Of a DNA stretch of 64,000 nt, positions 34,701-42,689 are shown piece by piece. This DNA is from Rhea pennata (lineage: Eukaryota > Chordata > Aves > Rheiformes > Rheidae). A model generated the notes under the pieces. It was not told the origin of the DNA. It ran no database searches and saw only the letters and a list, made by a program, of their open reading frames with translations. The stretch lies in the NCBI RefSeq assembly GCF_028389875.1, contig NC_084702.1, positions 64,701,582-64,765,581 of the forward strand, given 5' to 3'. The position numbers and the translations under genes are program-made. The stretch's first letter is position 1; each line of letters starts with the position of its first letter.

Positions 34701-36365
34701 TAATATTTAAAAAGATTAAATGTCAGTTATTTTAGAGAAGAAACATTTCGGACCAGGTTTTAACCTTCCCGTAAATGGATCCTTCCTTTTAAAAGGAACT
34801 TCGGCTTTGTTTTTGTTTTGTTGTTGTTTTTTATTGGCCTAGTTTATATAGGTATGCTTGCCCATGTATTTATTTTTACACCATACATGCTTGAAGTGCC
34901 TTTCCTATGAATGCCATTGTGCCTTTGTAAAACACATAGATGCATTTCTCAGGTTGTGTTTAAAAGCGTTCCGTGGTGCTCATAATATCTACACTAGTGA
35001 AAACATTGTTTCATACGATTCCCCACTTTGTTACCGCATACATTGCCAAAATCCTCAGAGAGTCCCAGACAGTCACTAGCTGTTTCTGAATGCGTTTTTA
35101 TTTATACAGAGAATCGCATTTCAATTTATGCAATTAAAAACTTGACTCCTCGAACTCCCCCCCATCTGTTTACCTGTGGGGCATTCACTTCAAAATATAA
35201 CAATTGCCCTTTCACCCTCTTCCTCAGTATTTTTCCTCTTCCTACCTCTCTGATTTATAAAGTTAAAAAAAAAAATCTCACCGAATAATTAAACAACATA
35301 AATGGCGTACCTGATATAATCTCTTTTACAGTAGGTTTTGCCATCCCTAACAAAGCACGTACAGGTCTCGTCCAAATACTGATTACACTCTGCACACTTC
35401 AAACACGCCGCATGCCATTCCAAATCCGGAGAAACCCTCAGAATATACTGATCGTGAATTTGATTGCCGCAACCAACACATAGGGAAATCAGACGTTTTT
35501 CTGAAATGAAAATAAATACATGATTGACTAACCGTTTACTCTCCTACAGAGATAAACACACTTTTAGTGTTGTTCCCTTATAGGGCGTACTCTGGGAGTT
35601 TTTTTTTTTTTAAAAAAAAAAAAGAGAGAGAGAGAGAGAATATTACACTTTCGGATGGTAATTGAAATGTGCCATCGAAACCTCGCCTCGTTTAGAAAGG
35701 AGGCGGAACATATGTTAAAATGTAGATGTGAACAGTCTTCGAGGTGAAGGTCCTCCTTTCGCAAGCCTTGCACGGAATCAAAACTCCAAACTCCCTCGTT
35801 GTTTTATTTTTTTATTTTATTGTTTCTTGGCTTGGACTCCTTTCCCTACGAAGAGAGTATCTATACGTTTGATTTCGTTTTCAAGAGGCTCTGATTGAAA
35901 ACGGTGAACGCGTGGCTGGGTGCGCTTCCCATTCAGCCCTTTGCCATACAAGACGGACTCGAGCCTGCCAGCAAGAACAAGCATCATTACGGTTGTCACT
36001 TGCTCTCTTTTGCAAGCCTAATGCTAATTCCCCTAGACGGACTAGGTGCTGGATAGTCAGACAGCCTCACCGCAGTCAAGCACGAAGGGAATTTAAGGCT
36101 CCGTGGCTGGTGATCCCATTAAGATCCTGCCGGCTCCCCAAACTTTAAAATGGAGCAGGAGCCCAGGCTATTAACATACGAGGCTACGAGGTTAAAACAC
36201 AGCAAGCATGCAGGCATGGCAACAAAGGCACCTTCTCTACCATTCAAATGAAGTTCGGCTCTTTAGCAGTTCGCCTGCCTGAGACGATTACAATAGACAG
36301 CACATTTATTCCAACAACGGTAAAAATTCCGCCTTACTTTTTGGTGGGTCTCCCATGTCTCCCAT
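25966..36365 (-). CDS. ISL1: ISL1, insulin gene enhancer protein / LIM-homeodomain factor
   Basis: Complete six-exon ISL1 gene; the span given includes introns. The product is a nuclear transcription factor that specifies motor and sensory neurons, pancreatic endocrine cells, second-heart-field progenitors and other lineages. It binds LDB1 and LIM partners through its LIM domains and TAAT-type DNA through its homeodomain. The spliced coding sequence is 1,050 nt (349 residues plus stop), the usual ISL1 length. LIM1 ligands are C17, C20, H39, C42, C45, C48, C67 and D70; LIM2 ligands are C79, C82, H101, C104, C107, C110, C129 and D132. The homeodomain is about 181-240, with recognition-helix residues [12 protein letters not shown]. 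The LHX3-binding segment (about 262-291 in the family) follows. All key residues are intact and no frameshift is present. The start is the first ATG downstream of the promoter, with G at -3 and +4; Met4 is a second in-frame ATG. The nearest paralogue, ISL2, differs enough that ISL1 is secure. Confidence 0.97.
27156..27172 (+). repeat. Poly(G) run, G17
   Basis: Seventeen consecutive guanines on the + strand (C17 in the transcript) inside intron 5. Such runs are prone to slippage, G-quadruplex formation and sequencing error. Confidence 0.9.
27661..27745 (+). repeat. TA-rich microsatellite in intron 5
   Basis: Interrupted TATA, TATG and TGTG units. Simple sequence. Confidence 0.75.
28295..28462 (-). 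CDS. ISL1: ISL1 coding exon 5 (LHX3-binding region)
   Basis: The 168-nt exon encodes residues 256-311, from [10 protein letters not shown] to [10 protein letters not shown]. It carries most of the segment that in mammals binds the LIM domains of LHX3 and LHX4 (about 262-291). The acceptor is TTTACAG|AATATC and the donor is CAACTA|GTAAGT. A second acceptor-like GGTTTACAG ends at 28394. Its use would skip exactly 23 codons (256-278), the deletion reported for Isl1-beta. Confidence 0.96.
28393..28401 (-). promoter_or_regulatory. ISL1: Alternative 3' splice site for Isl1-beta
   Basis: On the minus strand, GTTTACAG precedes GCGAAC, nearly copying the constitutive acceptor TGTTTACAG at the exon 5 start 69 nt upstream. 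Splicing here keeps the frame and removes residues 256-278. This equals the 23-residue loss of the known Isl1-beta isoform in rodents. Use in this species is inferred. Confidence 0.6.
28463..29903 (-). other. ISL1: ISL1 intron 4
   Basis: 1,441 bp with a GTAAGT donor and a TTTACAG acceptor. It contains an A23 run followed by A-rich sequence and a G10 run (28699-28745). No extra exon seen. Confidence 0.85.
28699..28745 (+). repeat. A23 run followed by A-rich and G10
   Basis: Homopolymer A (28699-28721), then AAAAAAAAGAAAA, then ten G. On the ISL1 transcript this is C10 followed by U-rich sequence. Confidence 0.85.
29904..30190 (-). CDS. ISL1: ISL1 coding exon 4 (homeodomain)
   Basis: The 287-nt exon covers residues about 160-255. 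It begins [13 protein letters not shown], includes the full homeodomain (helix 3 with [18 protein letters not shown]) and ends in a Gln-rich stretch [11 protein letters not shown]. The acceptor is TTACAG|CAGAAC and the donor is AAACT|GTAAGT, phase 0. The basic flanks of the homeodomain serve as the nuclear localisation signal in this family. Open frames on the opposite strand are shadows. Confidence 0.97.
30191..32149 (-). other. ISL1: ISL1 intron 3
   Basis: 1,959 bp. Its first 370 bp belong to the CpG island around exon 3 and contain a G10 run near 31870. An A28 run lies at 30732-30759. The rest is AT-rich and unique. Confidence 0.85.
30732..30759 (+). repeat. Poly(A) run, A28
   Basis: Uninterrupted adenines after TCAAATC, within intron 3 (U28 in the transcript). 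Confidence 0.9.
31785..32410. promoter_or_regulatory. ISL1: Intragenic CpG island over exon 3
   Basis: Dense CpG covering exon 3 and the start of intron 3. Large open frames on both strands (over 250 codons on +) arise from composition. Intragenic islands of this sort are common in developmental transcription-factor genes under Polycomb control. Confidence 0.7.
32150..32409 (-). CDS. ISL1: ISL1 coding exon 3 (LIM2)
   Basis: The 260-nt exon starts at [13 protein letters not shown] and ends at ARPLQMA. It encodes LIM2 with all eight zinc ligands and the linker toward the homeodomain. The acceptor is GCTCAG|GTTATA and the donor is GGCAG|GTACTG. The exon sits inside a CpG-rich island, and about 93% of third codon positions are G or C, far above exons 2 and 5. 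A long purine tract (pyrimidine on the coding strand) precedes the acceptor. Confidence 0.96.
32431..32550 (+). repeat. Homopurine-biased tract before exon 3 acceptor
   Basis: About 120 bases of GGGAGG, GGGGAAG and GAAAGAAA units on +, broken by only a few pyrimidines. On the ISL1 transcript it is an unusually long polypyrimidine tract that starts roughly 20 nt upstream of exon 3. Confidence 0.8.
34560..34770. promoter_or_regulatory. Candidate intronic element with tandem GATA sites
   Basis: AGATAAGATAAG (34656-34667) gives two overlapping WGATAR sites, followed by AGATATCACC. GATA factors act with ISL1 in heart progenitors. This is a motif-based guess, and a similar AGATAAGATAG word occurs at 1411-1421 in plain flank. 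Confidence 0.25.
35311..35500 (-). CDS. ISL1: ISL1 coding exon 2 (LIM1)
   Basis: The 190-nt exon encodes residues 10-73 (the codon for R73 is completed in exon 3): first [20 protein letters not shown], ending CKRDYI. It holds the whole LIM1 zinc-binding domain with the ligand order C-C-H-C-C-C-C-D. The acceptor is TTTCAG|AAAAAC and the donor is ATCAG|GTACGC. Third codon positions are about 45% G/C, in strong contrast to exon 3. Confidence 0.96.
35501..36337 (-). other. ISL1: ISL1 intron 1
   Basis: 837 bp, GTAAGG donor and TTTCAG acceptor. The only odd feature is the T13A12(GA)n tract at 35599-35639. Confidence 0.85.
35599..35639 (+). repeat. T13-A12-(GA)n composite tract
   Basis: Thirteen T followed directly by twelve A, a perfect self-complementary stretch, then about eight GA units. 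Confidence 0.9.
36338..36365 (-). CDS. ISL1: ISL1 coding exon 1
   Basis: The 28 coding bases encode MGDMGDPPK plus the first base of codon 10. The donor on the minus strand is A|GTAAGG. The initiation context is GATATGG, with G at -3 and +4, which is favourable. No other ATG lies between here and the promoter at about 36790. Confidence 0.95.
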
Positions 36366-36740
36366 ATCTGTAAGAGGGTGTAATGTCCACAGTGAAATGG
36401 TGTAGGGTTTCGTTTTAAGACCCCAAAGTAGATTTGAGAGCTGTCGCTAAGAAAAAAAAAAAGTAGCAATAATAATAACAACAAAAGAAAAAAAATAGAG
36501 ACTTGAAATGAAAAAAAAAAGGGAAAAAAAAAAAAGGAGGGGGAGAAAAAGCGCCGCCGCCGCCACCACGACGGAGGCGGGAGACGCTGTCAGGGCGGCG
36601 GCAGCAGCGGGGCTCGGCTCGGCTCGGCGGCGGGGCTCGGCGGCGGGGCTCGGGGCTCGGCGGGGCTCGGCGGGGCTCGGCGGGGCTCGGCGCGGCGCGG
36701 CTCGGCGGCGGTGCCGGACTCGGCGCTGCTCGCCCGGGCA
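36366..36740 (-). other. ISL1: ISL1 5' UTR (start approximate)
   Basis: Lies between the promoter motifs and the ATG. In transcript order it has a GC-rich part with tandem decamers (36608-36712), then two U-rich tracts (about 36509-36539 and 36451-36462), then unique sequence. There is no ATG in it, so no conventional upstream ORF. T11CTTAG (ending 36447) and CTCTTACAG (ending 36368) look like splice acceptors, so a 5' UTR intron cannot be excluded. The transcription start is placed only by the CCAAT boxes. Confidence 0.5.
36608..36712 (+). repeat. GC-rich decamer repeat in 5' UTR
   Basis: Tandem units of CGGGGCTCGG, four exact copies in a row at 36651-36690, with degenerate GGCTC and GGCGG copies on both sides. 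Confidence 0.9.
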
Positions 36741-36790
36741 CTCGCCTCGCCCTTATCTCTTACTCAAACTTCTCTGCTCCAACTCAGCCC

Positions 36791-36871
36791 GCTCGCCATT
36801 GGCCTGACGTCAGGCGCGGGGACGTCACGCCCGCGCGGCGCCCATTGGCTGCGGGCGGCGCGGCGCAGCTG
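36791..36871 (-). promoter_or_regulatory. ISL1: ISL1 core promoter: CCAAT boxes and CRE sites
   Basis: Read on the minus strand toward the gene, this has an E-box CAGCTG (36866-36871), a CCAAT box in AGCCAATGGG (core 36844-36848), a GTGACGTC half-type CRE (36821-36828), a perfect palindromic CRE TGACGTCA (36805-36812) and a second CCAAT box (core 36798-36802). No TATA box is evident, as is normal for a CpG-island promoter. The layout suggests NF-Y and CREB/ATF input. Because CCAAT and CRE motifs work in both directions, divergent transcription is plausible. Confidence 0.75.
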
Positions 36872-36925
36872 TTCTCATTATCATATTTCAGCGTCTCGCG
36901 CCCCGGCGGCCCCGGCTCGGGCTCG

Positions 36926-37600
36926 CGGAGGCAACTTTTTTTTTTTCGCTCCTCATTTGTATTTCCCTTTATACTTTCTTCTTGTCGCTCTTCCTTCATT
37001 TCTCCTGCTTATCTCCTGTCACACCTTTCATTTTTCCCTCCCTCGGCCCCATTTGCGCTCCTCCACCCCTTCCCCCTCTCTGGGTCTGCCATGCCATATT
37101 TACAATTTCCATGTTTTGGGGAGCGGAAGGGGGGGCTAATCCAGCTATTTCCTTTCCTAGCATTTATCTTTCCTAGGCGGGAGGAATTGCTCCGGTTTGA
37201 TTAGGCGAAGCTACCCGGAGCAGGCAGGACAAACTGGCTGTGTATAGCTCCGGCTACAAGATGTGATTGTTTATGTTTTCCTGCAGTCTCCTTCTATCTT
37301 AAAACTGAGGATAAAAGCTTCATGTATTTCTGTTAAACACGAGACCGAAGAAGGTACAAACATTTACCTTAAATTGTCTCTCAGCAGTCCCTCCGTTCTA
37401 TTAATGTATTTTCCAACGCCTTTTAGATCCTTTTCTTTTTTTCTCTATTTCTTTTCTTCTTTTTTCTTTTCTTTCTTTTTTTAATTTTAAGTAGAAATGT
37501 GTCCTACGTTTAGAAATTTTCGTAGACTGACCAGTAATGGAGATTGGTGCACAGAAAAGTGAAGAACTTCTGGCTCTCCCCGAGGAGAATCCTTGATTTC
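36926..37600. other. Upstream flank, non-coding
   Basis: Pyrimidine-rich on + (36935-37080 and 37405-37480) with a unique stretch between. GGCTAATCC at 37135-37142 has a bicoid/OTX-type core. No gene seen. Confidence 0.5.
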
Positions 37601-37619
37601 CTATGAAGGAAGGAGAGAG

Positions 37620-37810
37620 GAGCCGCGAAGTCCGCAGCTTCCGCGGCTCCGTGCGCTGCTCCCGGAGGCGCGCACGGAGCCCAGCGCCGAGCACCGCGGC
37701 CCGGGCGCGAGGCGGTGCGCAGCCCGCACCCCGCTGCGCGCCCCGCTGCGCACCGGCGCGCGCCCCCCGCAGCCCGCCGCGCCGCGCACCGGCCTCTGCG
37801 GGGCTGCTGG
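37620..37810. promoter_or_regulatory. Upstream CpG island 1
   Basis: Short, very CpG-dense block rich in GCGC words, about 1 kb upstream of the promoter. Overlapping frames on both strands give Arg/Ala/Pro-rich artefact proteins. Confidence 0.65.
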
Positions 37811-38596
37811 CTCCAGCAGCCGGTTATCTGAAAGCTGCCCAAACCGGCCAAAATCAACTTTTCCGTGGGCATGGATTCCTTTGTGTATCGCCCCGCCAAC
37901 ACCACCACGAAGGGCAGCCTGCGATTAGGCTACACGGTGAATTTCTCTTAACCTGTGTGCGAGGACGTACCCGCTCCTGACCGAGTCCACCACAAACCCT
38001 TCCGACGCCTCCTCTCCATCTTAAATGTCTCTTTCGAGTTTGTTTAGATCCTATTTTTGTGTTCAGTTACCGCCATCATCAACGTATACATAGGTGCCCT
38101 CCAATTAGTACTCAAGAACAAAAAATATTTTTTCAAAGACCTATTTTTTTAAGAGCAATCGACGAGCCTAGATTTTTGCTGAAAGAAAGTCAAAGTCGTA
38201 TTTACGCCCACAGCGAAATCTTGTTGCAATGAAACAGCCAAGAAAGTTCTGAAACTCGTATTTGTTGATGAGACAGCTACCAAACAGGAGGTCTCTTTAG
38301 AGTCCTAACTTAGTTTGCACGATGTTTTCCTTTGCAATGCTCAGAAAGCAAATCACCCTCCGTTTATTTCAAATAAGAAGTGGCACCCAGCATTGCCACT
38401 TGTAGAGATAACTAAGCTGTCTTGAAATGATCTCAAGATAGTGTCAGGAGGTAAAGATATTGTTGTAAACACATACGGTTGCTTTACATATGCTACGTTT
38501 AAATAAACAGTGGCAAATGCAACTTTATTAGTTGTTCACTTGTACTTCGGGGAGACCAACAATGTGTATATAGTGGTGTACATAAGATGTTTTTCT

Positions 38597-38630
<34 letters not shown>

Positions 38631-38770
38631 GTAGCTTATTTTGCTGTGTTTTAGCTGAACAAACCAAGAAGTAATTATCAAGAATTACAGCTGATGCTGG
38701 CAATTCCAGACAGCCTGACACGTGGTTGGGGCAAACCTTTAGTAATGGGCAATTTCACTTTAATCGACTC
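37811..38770. other. Non-coding flank between CpG islands
   Basis: Unique, AT-richer sequence. TTTAAATAAACAG (38498-38510) contains a forkhead-type core. It ends in an (AC)n(AT)n microsatellite. No exon recognised. Confidence 0.5.
38597..38631 (+). repeat. (AC)12(AT)5 microsatellite
   Basis: Twelve AC units directly followed by about five AT units. Confidence 0.95.
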
Positions 38771-38789
38771 GAGCTCTGCCGTCTCCTCT

Positions 38790-39250
38790 GCTCAGCGAGC
38801 ACGGGCAGGGCGAGCACTGCCGAGCCCCAGCAGTCCCGCACCGGCGGCCGCCCCCCGGGCTGGCCCAGCCACCTCCCCGGCGGCCGTCGGTGCGCGCTTA
38901 GTCTCACGCGGAAAGGTATTTTCGGTACTTGAAATTAGCGGGTGCCAAAAGCGACCGTGGCGGGGATTTGGGGCCACCCGCAAGCGCTACAGCCGCAGCG
39001 CGGGGACTTCAGCTTTCTCGGCATCGTTTCGCCCCTACCGGACCGGCGTCTTCCGCTGCGCGTGGCAGGGCTGCGCGGTGCGCCCCCCCCTCCCCCCCCT
39101 CCGCAACCCGCGGCGCAGCCTTGCGCGGCGCAGCGCAGCGCAGCGGCGCCCCGCGCAGGACCGCGGCGCGGGGCGCACCCGGCGGGCGCAGCGGCGACCT
39201 CTGCTGGCCACGGGCGGCGGCCGCGGCTGCGCCGGGGTAGGCGCCTTCCT
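38790..39250. promoter_or_regulatory. Upstream CpG island 2
   Basis: CpG-dense block with GCGCAGCG-type words, about 2.4 kb upstream of the ISL1 ATG. Frames of up to nearly 200 codons here are compositional artefacts with no known domains. Confidence 0.65.
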
Positions 39251-39667
39251 GACCTTTTGTGCCTTTCTGCGCGATATTCTGCAAAAATAGTCCCCGCTGA
39301 ACGTGGCGTGCTGAGAAGCGCCCCCCATGGCCCCCAGGGTGACCTCGGCGCGCTGAGAATTGGCAAAAAAAACCGAATGTAGGTAATTTAAAAGAGTCTA
39401 ATCTCAGTGATCGAGAAAAGAATCTTTGGATTTTTGGAGAGTCTTCAATATGGAAGGTGCTTTTCTGTACTCCGTCCTGAGCGTTCTTCCCCATAGACGT
39501 TTATACTTAATTTTAAAATGTGGCCTGATTAAAATATATATAGTTTATTTTGCCCCTCCCAGCTGTGAAATAATGCATCTTATTTCCCAGTGATACACCT
39601 TTGTTTGAAAATAACTCAGTCTGTTTTTAATTCTATTAACCCCCACCTCCTGACTGTTCTTTTGTTC

Positions 39668-39691
39668 TTTTTTTTTTTTTTTTTTTTTTTT
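39668..39691 (+). repeat. Poly(T) run, T24
   Basis: Uninterrupted thymines in unique flank. Confidence 0.9.
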
Positions 39692-40490
39692 AACCTACTA
39701 CTTCTGGGAGAGGTGATTGCATTTTAAGTTTGATCTTTGTAAATGATGTGCAATAAGCGAGAAACCTGTCTCCGCCCCAACAAACCAGGATTGGGAAGAA
39801 AAGGAGGGCTTTGATCAAGGTTTTTCTCCCTCCTGTGCTACTGATTTGCTTACTGTGTATTCGATTCGCGTTCCCAGGAAGGCAAAGCTCTATATTTAGC
39901 CAGCATCAGAATCGGGTTTAAGGGAGTGGAATAATGAGCGGAACTGCCAGTTTCAATGAATAAGGTATTTAGAGAAAAACCCTGCCGAAGGATTTCTCTT
40001 TTATGATATCAATATACACGTGAATGGGAAGACATAAAACGGGATTTGTACGTATTTGAGACACTTCCGAAAGTATATGTTAATTCTATCTTTTCCTTGC
40101 CTTTTTTCTCCCCTTTTCTTCTTTATTTACTTTTGAGAAGGGGACTGGGGGAGTCTGCTAAAAGTCGGTGTTTCTACACAGCAATCAATAGCTTTCACCA
40201 CGTTCAGGGGCTCAAATGAGATTATATGCATTGGAGGAAAAAAAAAAAAAAAACACTAAACCAAACCCCAAACCGACAGCGGCGATTAACCCTTTCCATC
40301 CCGCAAACAACAGTTATCAATTTTGCCCTGAGTTTGCTTAGTGATAAAAGCTACGAGGGCTCGAGAGGTGAAAGAAGAAAAAGAGAAAAATAATGATGAT
40401 AATAATAATAATAAAAACACTGCGTTGGGAAATAAATAAAAAGGTAGTGCTTGTTTCGGAAGGGAGACAGCCTCACGGGTTGGGCTGGAC
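39692..40490. other. Upstream flank, non-coding
   Basis: Unique-looking AT-rich sequence with an A-rich run near 40240 and ATA/ATG trinucleotide units at 40389-40415. No gene seen. Confidence 0.5.
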
Positions 40491-40640
40491 GCCTTTGCCG
40501 AGGGCTGCTTAAGTGCCCGAGCCGCGCTGCGGCGGCGGAGTCCCACGCGCGAGCGGGGCCGTGGGAGCCCTCTCCCGGCTCGTGGGGCTGGGAGGGGAGT
40601 TCCCAAGCTCCAGCCCGCCCGGGGCACGGCCGGTAAATGC
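40491..40640. promoter_or_regulatory. Small GC/CpG-rich patch
   Basis: A short block with many CpGs, 4 kb upstream of the ATG. Weak on its own, but in line with the neighbouring islands. Confidence 0.4.
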
Positions 40641-40995
40641 CCCAGGGGCTCAGACCTTCCAACTTGGCATGGAGGGACAGCAAAATCCCTGCGCACAGGG
40701 CTACTCCGACTCCGGTTGTGTGTGGGGGGGTACTTTTTTCCCATTACATCGTGATGGCTCGGTGTGGCCTTGCCCCCTGGGCAAGCGAAAAGGCTGCTTC
40801 GGGCAGCTTCCATTTAGAACTTTTCTTGAGGGTGCTTTGGGCCAGAAAGCTGTCTTTCAAAAATATTCTGGATTTAGACCCCCAAGACACAAACTTCCTC
40901 TTACTGCCCGGCGAGAAAGTCAAAGCTGTGCCAGTGCAATGTGCAGAGAGGGGAAAGGGGTTTTAGGTAAGGTTGAAACTGGAAGCAGTGCAGGG

Positions 40996-41340
40996 GGAAA
41001 TCAATCATGAAATGTATTAGCTGCTCGGGAGTGTAGGCTTTGATTCATCTAGAGGTGTGCGATCTTTAATCTTCAAGTCTCAGCTACTGAATGTGAGGGA
41101 GAATTGTATCATAACAGCACTAAATCTATCAAAACACAAGAAAACCTGTCAGTGAGTTTCTGCGCGTCCAGGAAGCCTTCATGACTTGATCATACTATTC
41201 GACTTATTAAATCATATTACCGCTTAAAAAAATGCCATCCCTTTCCCGCCCGGAGTCCTATCTGAGAGCACTAAATCTATCATAGGACTGGCCAGCTACA
41301 CCGGCCCCGCTTTAATCCAGGCAGAAATGGGCAAACTGTA
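40996..41340. promoter_or_regulatory. Candidate upstream enhancer with duplicated 16-mer
   Basis: A unique-looking block about 4.7 kb upstream of the ISL1 ATG. AGCACTAAATCTATCA occurs exactly at 41116-41131 and again at 41267-41282, 151 bp apart. Each copy contains a WGATAR site on the minus strand (TGATAG). ATCAATCA at 41000-41007 is a PBX-HOX type site on the reverse strand. Long exact repeats of a non-simple word inside one block suggest paired binding sites or a partial duplication. Confidence 0.4.
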
Positions 41341-41439
41341 ACGGGCAATACAGAGAGGAAAATAAGGTCTTTGGCAGTTAGGGAAAAATACATGCGCAAA
41401 GATTTGGGAGGAAAATCACGAAAGTTACGAAGAAGGCGG

Positions 41440-42545
41440 CAGAGCCCGGGTCGGGAGCGAGCGGTCGGGGATGAGACCCTGCTGGAGAGCCCGGTTTCGC
41501 TTCAGCCTGGACTCAGGCTCTGCAGATGCAGCCAAACTCCGAGGGCGAGCCGGATCAGGGATATTTATTGCTTTAAACTTTCCCCTTTGTTATCTTCCCC
41601 ATGTCAGGAAGTGTACGAGGAAAGGAAATACAGCGCGCATGTTGTCTTCGGGGTGAGCAAAATTCCCTGGGTGGTTTTCAGGGAGTTTAAGGCCCCGCGT
41701 TCAGTCCTCGCCCTAGCTGGGGTCCTGCGGGGCGGGATCGGGCCCTTCCGCGCTGTCCCCCGCCGCCCGAGGGGGCCGGAGGCGGCAGCGAGCCGCCCCC
41801 GCCCGCGCCGCGCCGCGCTGGCCCGGCCCGGCCCGGCCCGGGGCTCCCGCTGCGGGCGCGGGGGGCACCGCGCACCAAGAGGCTCACCCAGGGGAAAGCT
41901 CGTCTCCCGCCAGCTTTCCTTACGGGGCCCCCACGTAAACACGCCCGCTCGCGTTGGCGACGTGGCTCGCCCGAAGAGCCCCCAAGCAGCGTCCCGCCTG
42001 AGCGCGGGTGGCTTCCTCCAGGCCCGGGGGGCGGCGGGGGGCGAGGGGGGGAGCAGCAACCCCTGGGCCCGGAGCGTGGCTCGAGGGGAACAGTAACAGC
42101 AGTAGTAACAGTAATCGCGGCAGGAGCAGCAGCAGCCGCCGCCGAGGCGGCGTGGGGGCCGCTGCTGCCGGGGGGCTCGGAAAGCGGCTCACGAAGCTGG
42201 CGGGGAGGGAGGCGGCCGCCGCTGCCGCCCCCTCGCCGGCGCCCGCGGAGTCCCGAGGTGGCTTCGCGAGCTGGGCCGCGAGTGGCTGCGCCGCGGGGCG
42301 GCCCCGGGCCCACGCGAGGATCCCGGGCGGAGCGGAGAGCTCCAAAGCCGCTCCCCGCCGGCGGCCCCAGCCGCCGCGCAAAGGGCCCTTCCCGGCTGAG
42401 CGGCGGCGCCTTCCCTGCGCGGCAATCCGGCGATCACCACTGCCACCGGCACCCCCGCCGCGGGCAACAGCGGCGTGGCTAACGTGCGCGGACCCCGCCG
42501 CGCCGCCGCGCGCGAAGCTCCGCTGCCTCTTCCCTCCGGGAAGTC
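41440..42545. promoter_or_regulatory. Large upstream CpG island
   Basis: The largest CpG-rich block in the window, centred 5.6 kb upstream of the ISL1 ATG. Six or more overlapping frames of 150-250 codons, on both strands, give low-complexity Arg/Gly/Ala/Pro proteins and none looks real. It could be the promoter of a divergent non-coding transcript; an ISL1 divergent transcript exists in the human locus. A CAG/TAA/CAGCAG triplet tract lies at 42089-42146. Confidence 0.7.
42089..42146 (+). repeat. Degenerate AGC/AGT triplet repeat in CpG island
   Basis: AACAGTAACAGCAGTAGTAACAGTAA, then AGGAGCAGCAGCAGCCGCCGCC: short triplet-like units in a CpG island. Confidence 0.75.
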
Positions 42546-42689
42546 TCGCTCTCCTCCGCCATGTGTTGCCGGCCTTCTGCAGCATGGTTCCAAGCGGTGG
42601 AAAGAAAAAAAAAATCCAACAGCAACAGCAACAAAGGGGAAACGACACGAAACAAATAAAAGGATAGAGAAACAAGAAGAAACCAAGTT

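Larger units (their letters stand above)
32410..35310 (-). other. ISL1: ISL1 intron 2
   Basis: 2,901 bp, the longest intron. The acceptor end carries a long purine tract on + (32431-32550; pyrimidine on the transcript). CA-type microsatellites occur at 33170-33188 and 33611-33637. A unique AT-rich block at 34560-34770 holds overlapping GATA sites. Confidence 0.85.
36550..36925. promoter_or_regulatory. ISL1: CpG island at the ISL1 promoter
   Basis: GC- and CpG-dense stretch spanning the 5' UTR repeats and the core promoter, ending at the GGCTCGCGG before a T-rich stretch near 36935. Confidence 0.8.

Noticed and set aside
25966..36365. Identity as ISL2 instead of ISL1
   Set aside because: The C-terminal sequence ending in [10 protein letters not shown], the 349-residue length and the exon 5 content fit ISL1.
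36263..36484. Upstream open frame overlapping the ISL1 start
   Set aside because: It begins with TTG, not ATG. No ATG lies between the promoter and the ISL1 start, so a standard uORF is absent.
37131..37205. Pair of OTX/PITX-type sites
   Set aside because: Only the first (TAATCC, 37137-37142) fits; the second reads TGATTAGG and is a poor match.
39890..39899. Perfect MEF2-type word CTATATTTAG upstream of ISL1
   Set aside because: A degenerate ten-base motif is expected several times by chance in 64 kb, and nothing else marks the spot.
41920..42675. Open frames of 208-251 codons on both strands in the upstream CpG island
   Set aside because: Several mutually overlapping frames, Leu or Arg/Gly/Pro runs, no known domain.
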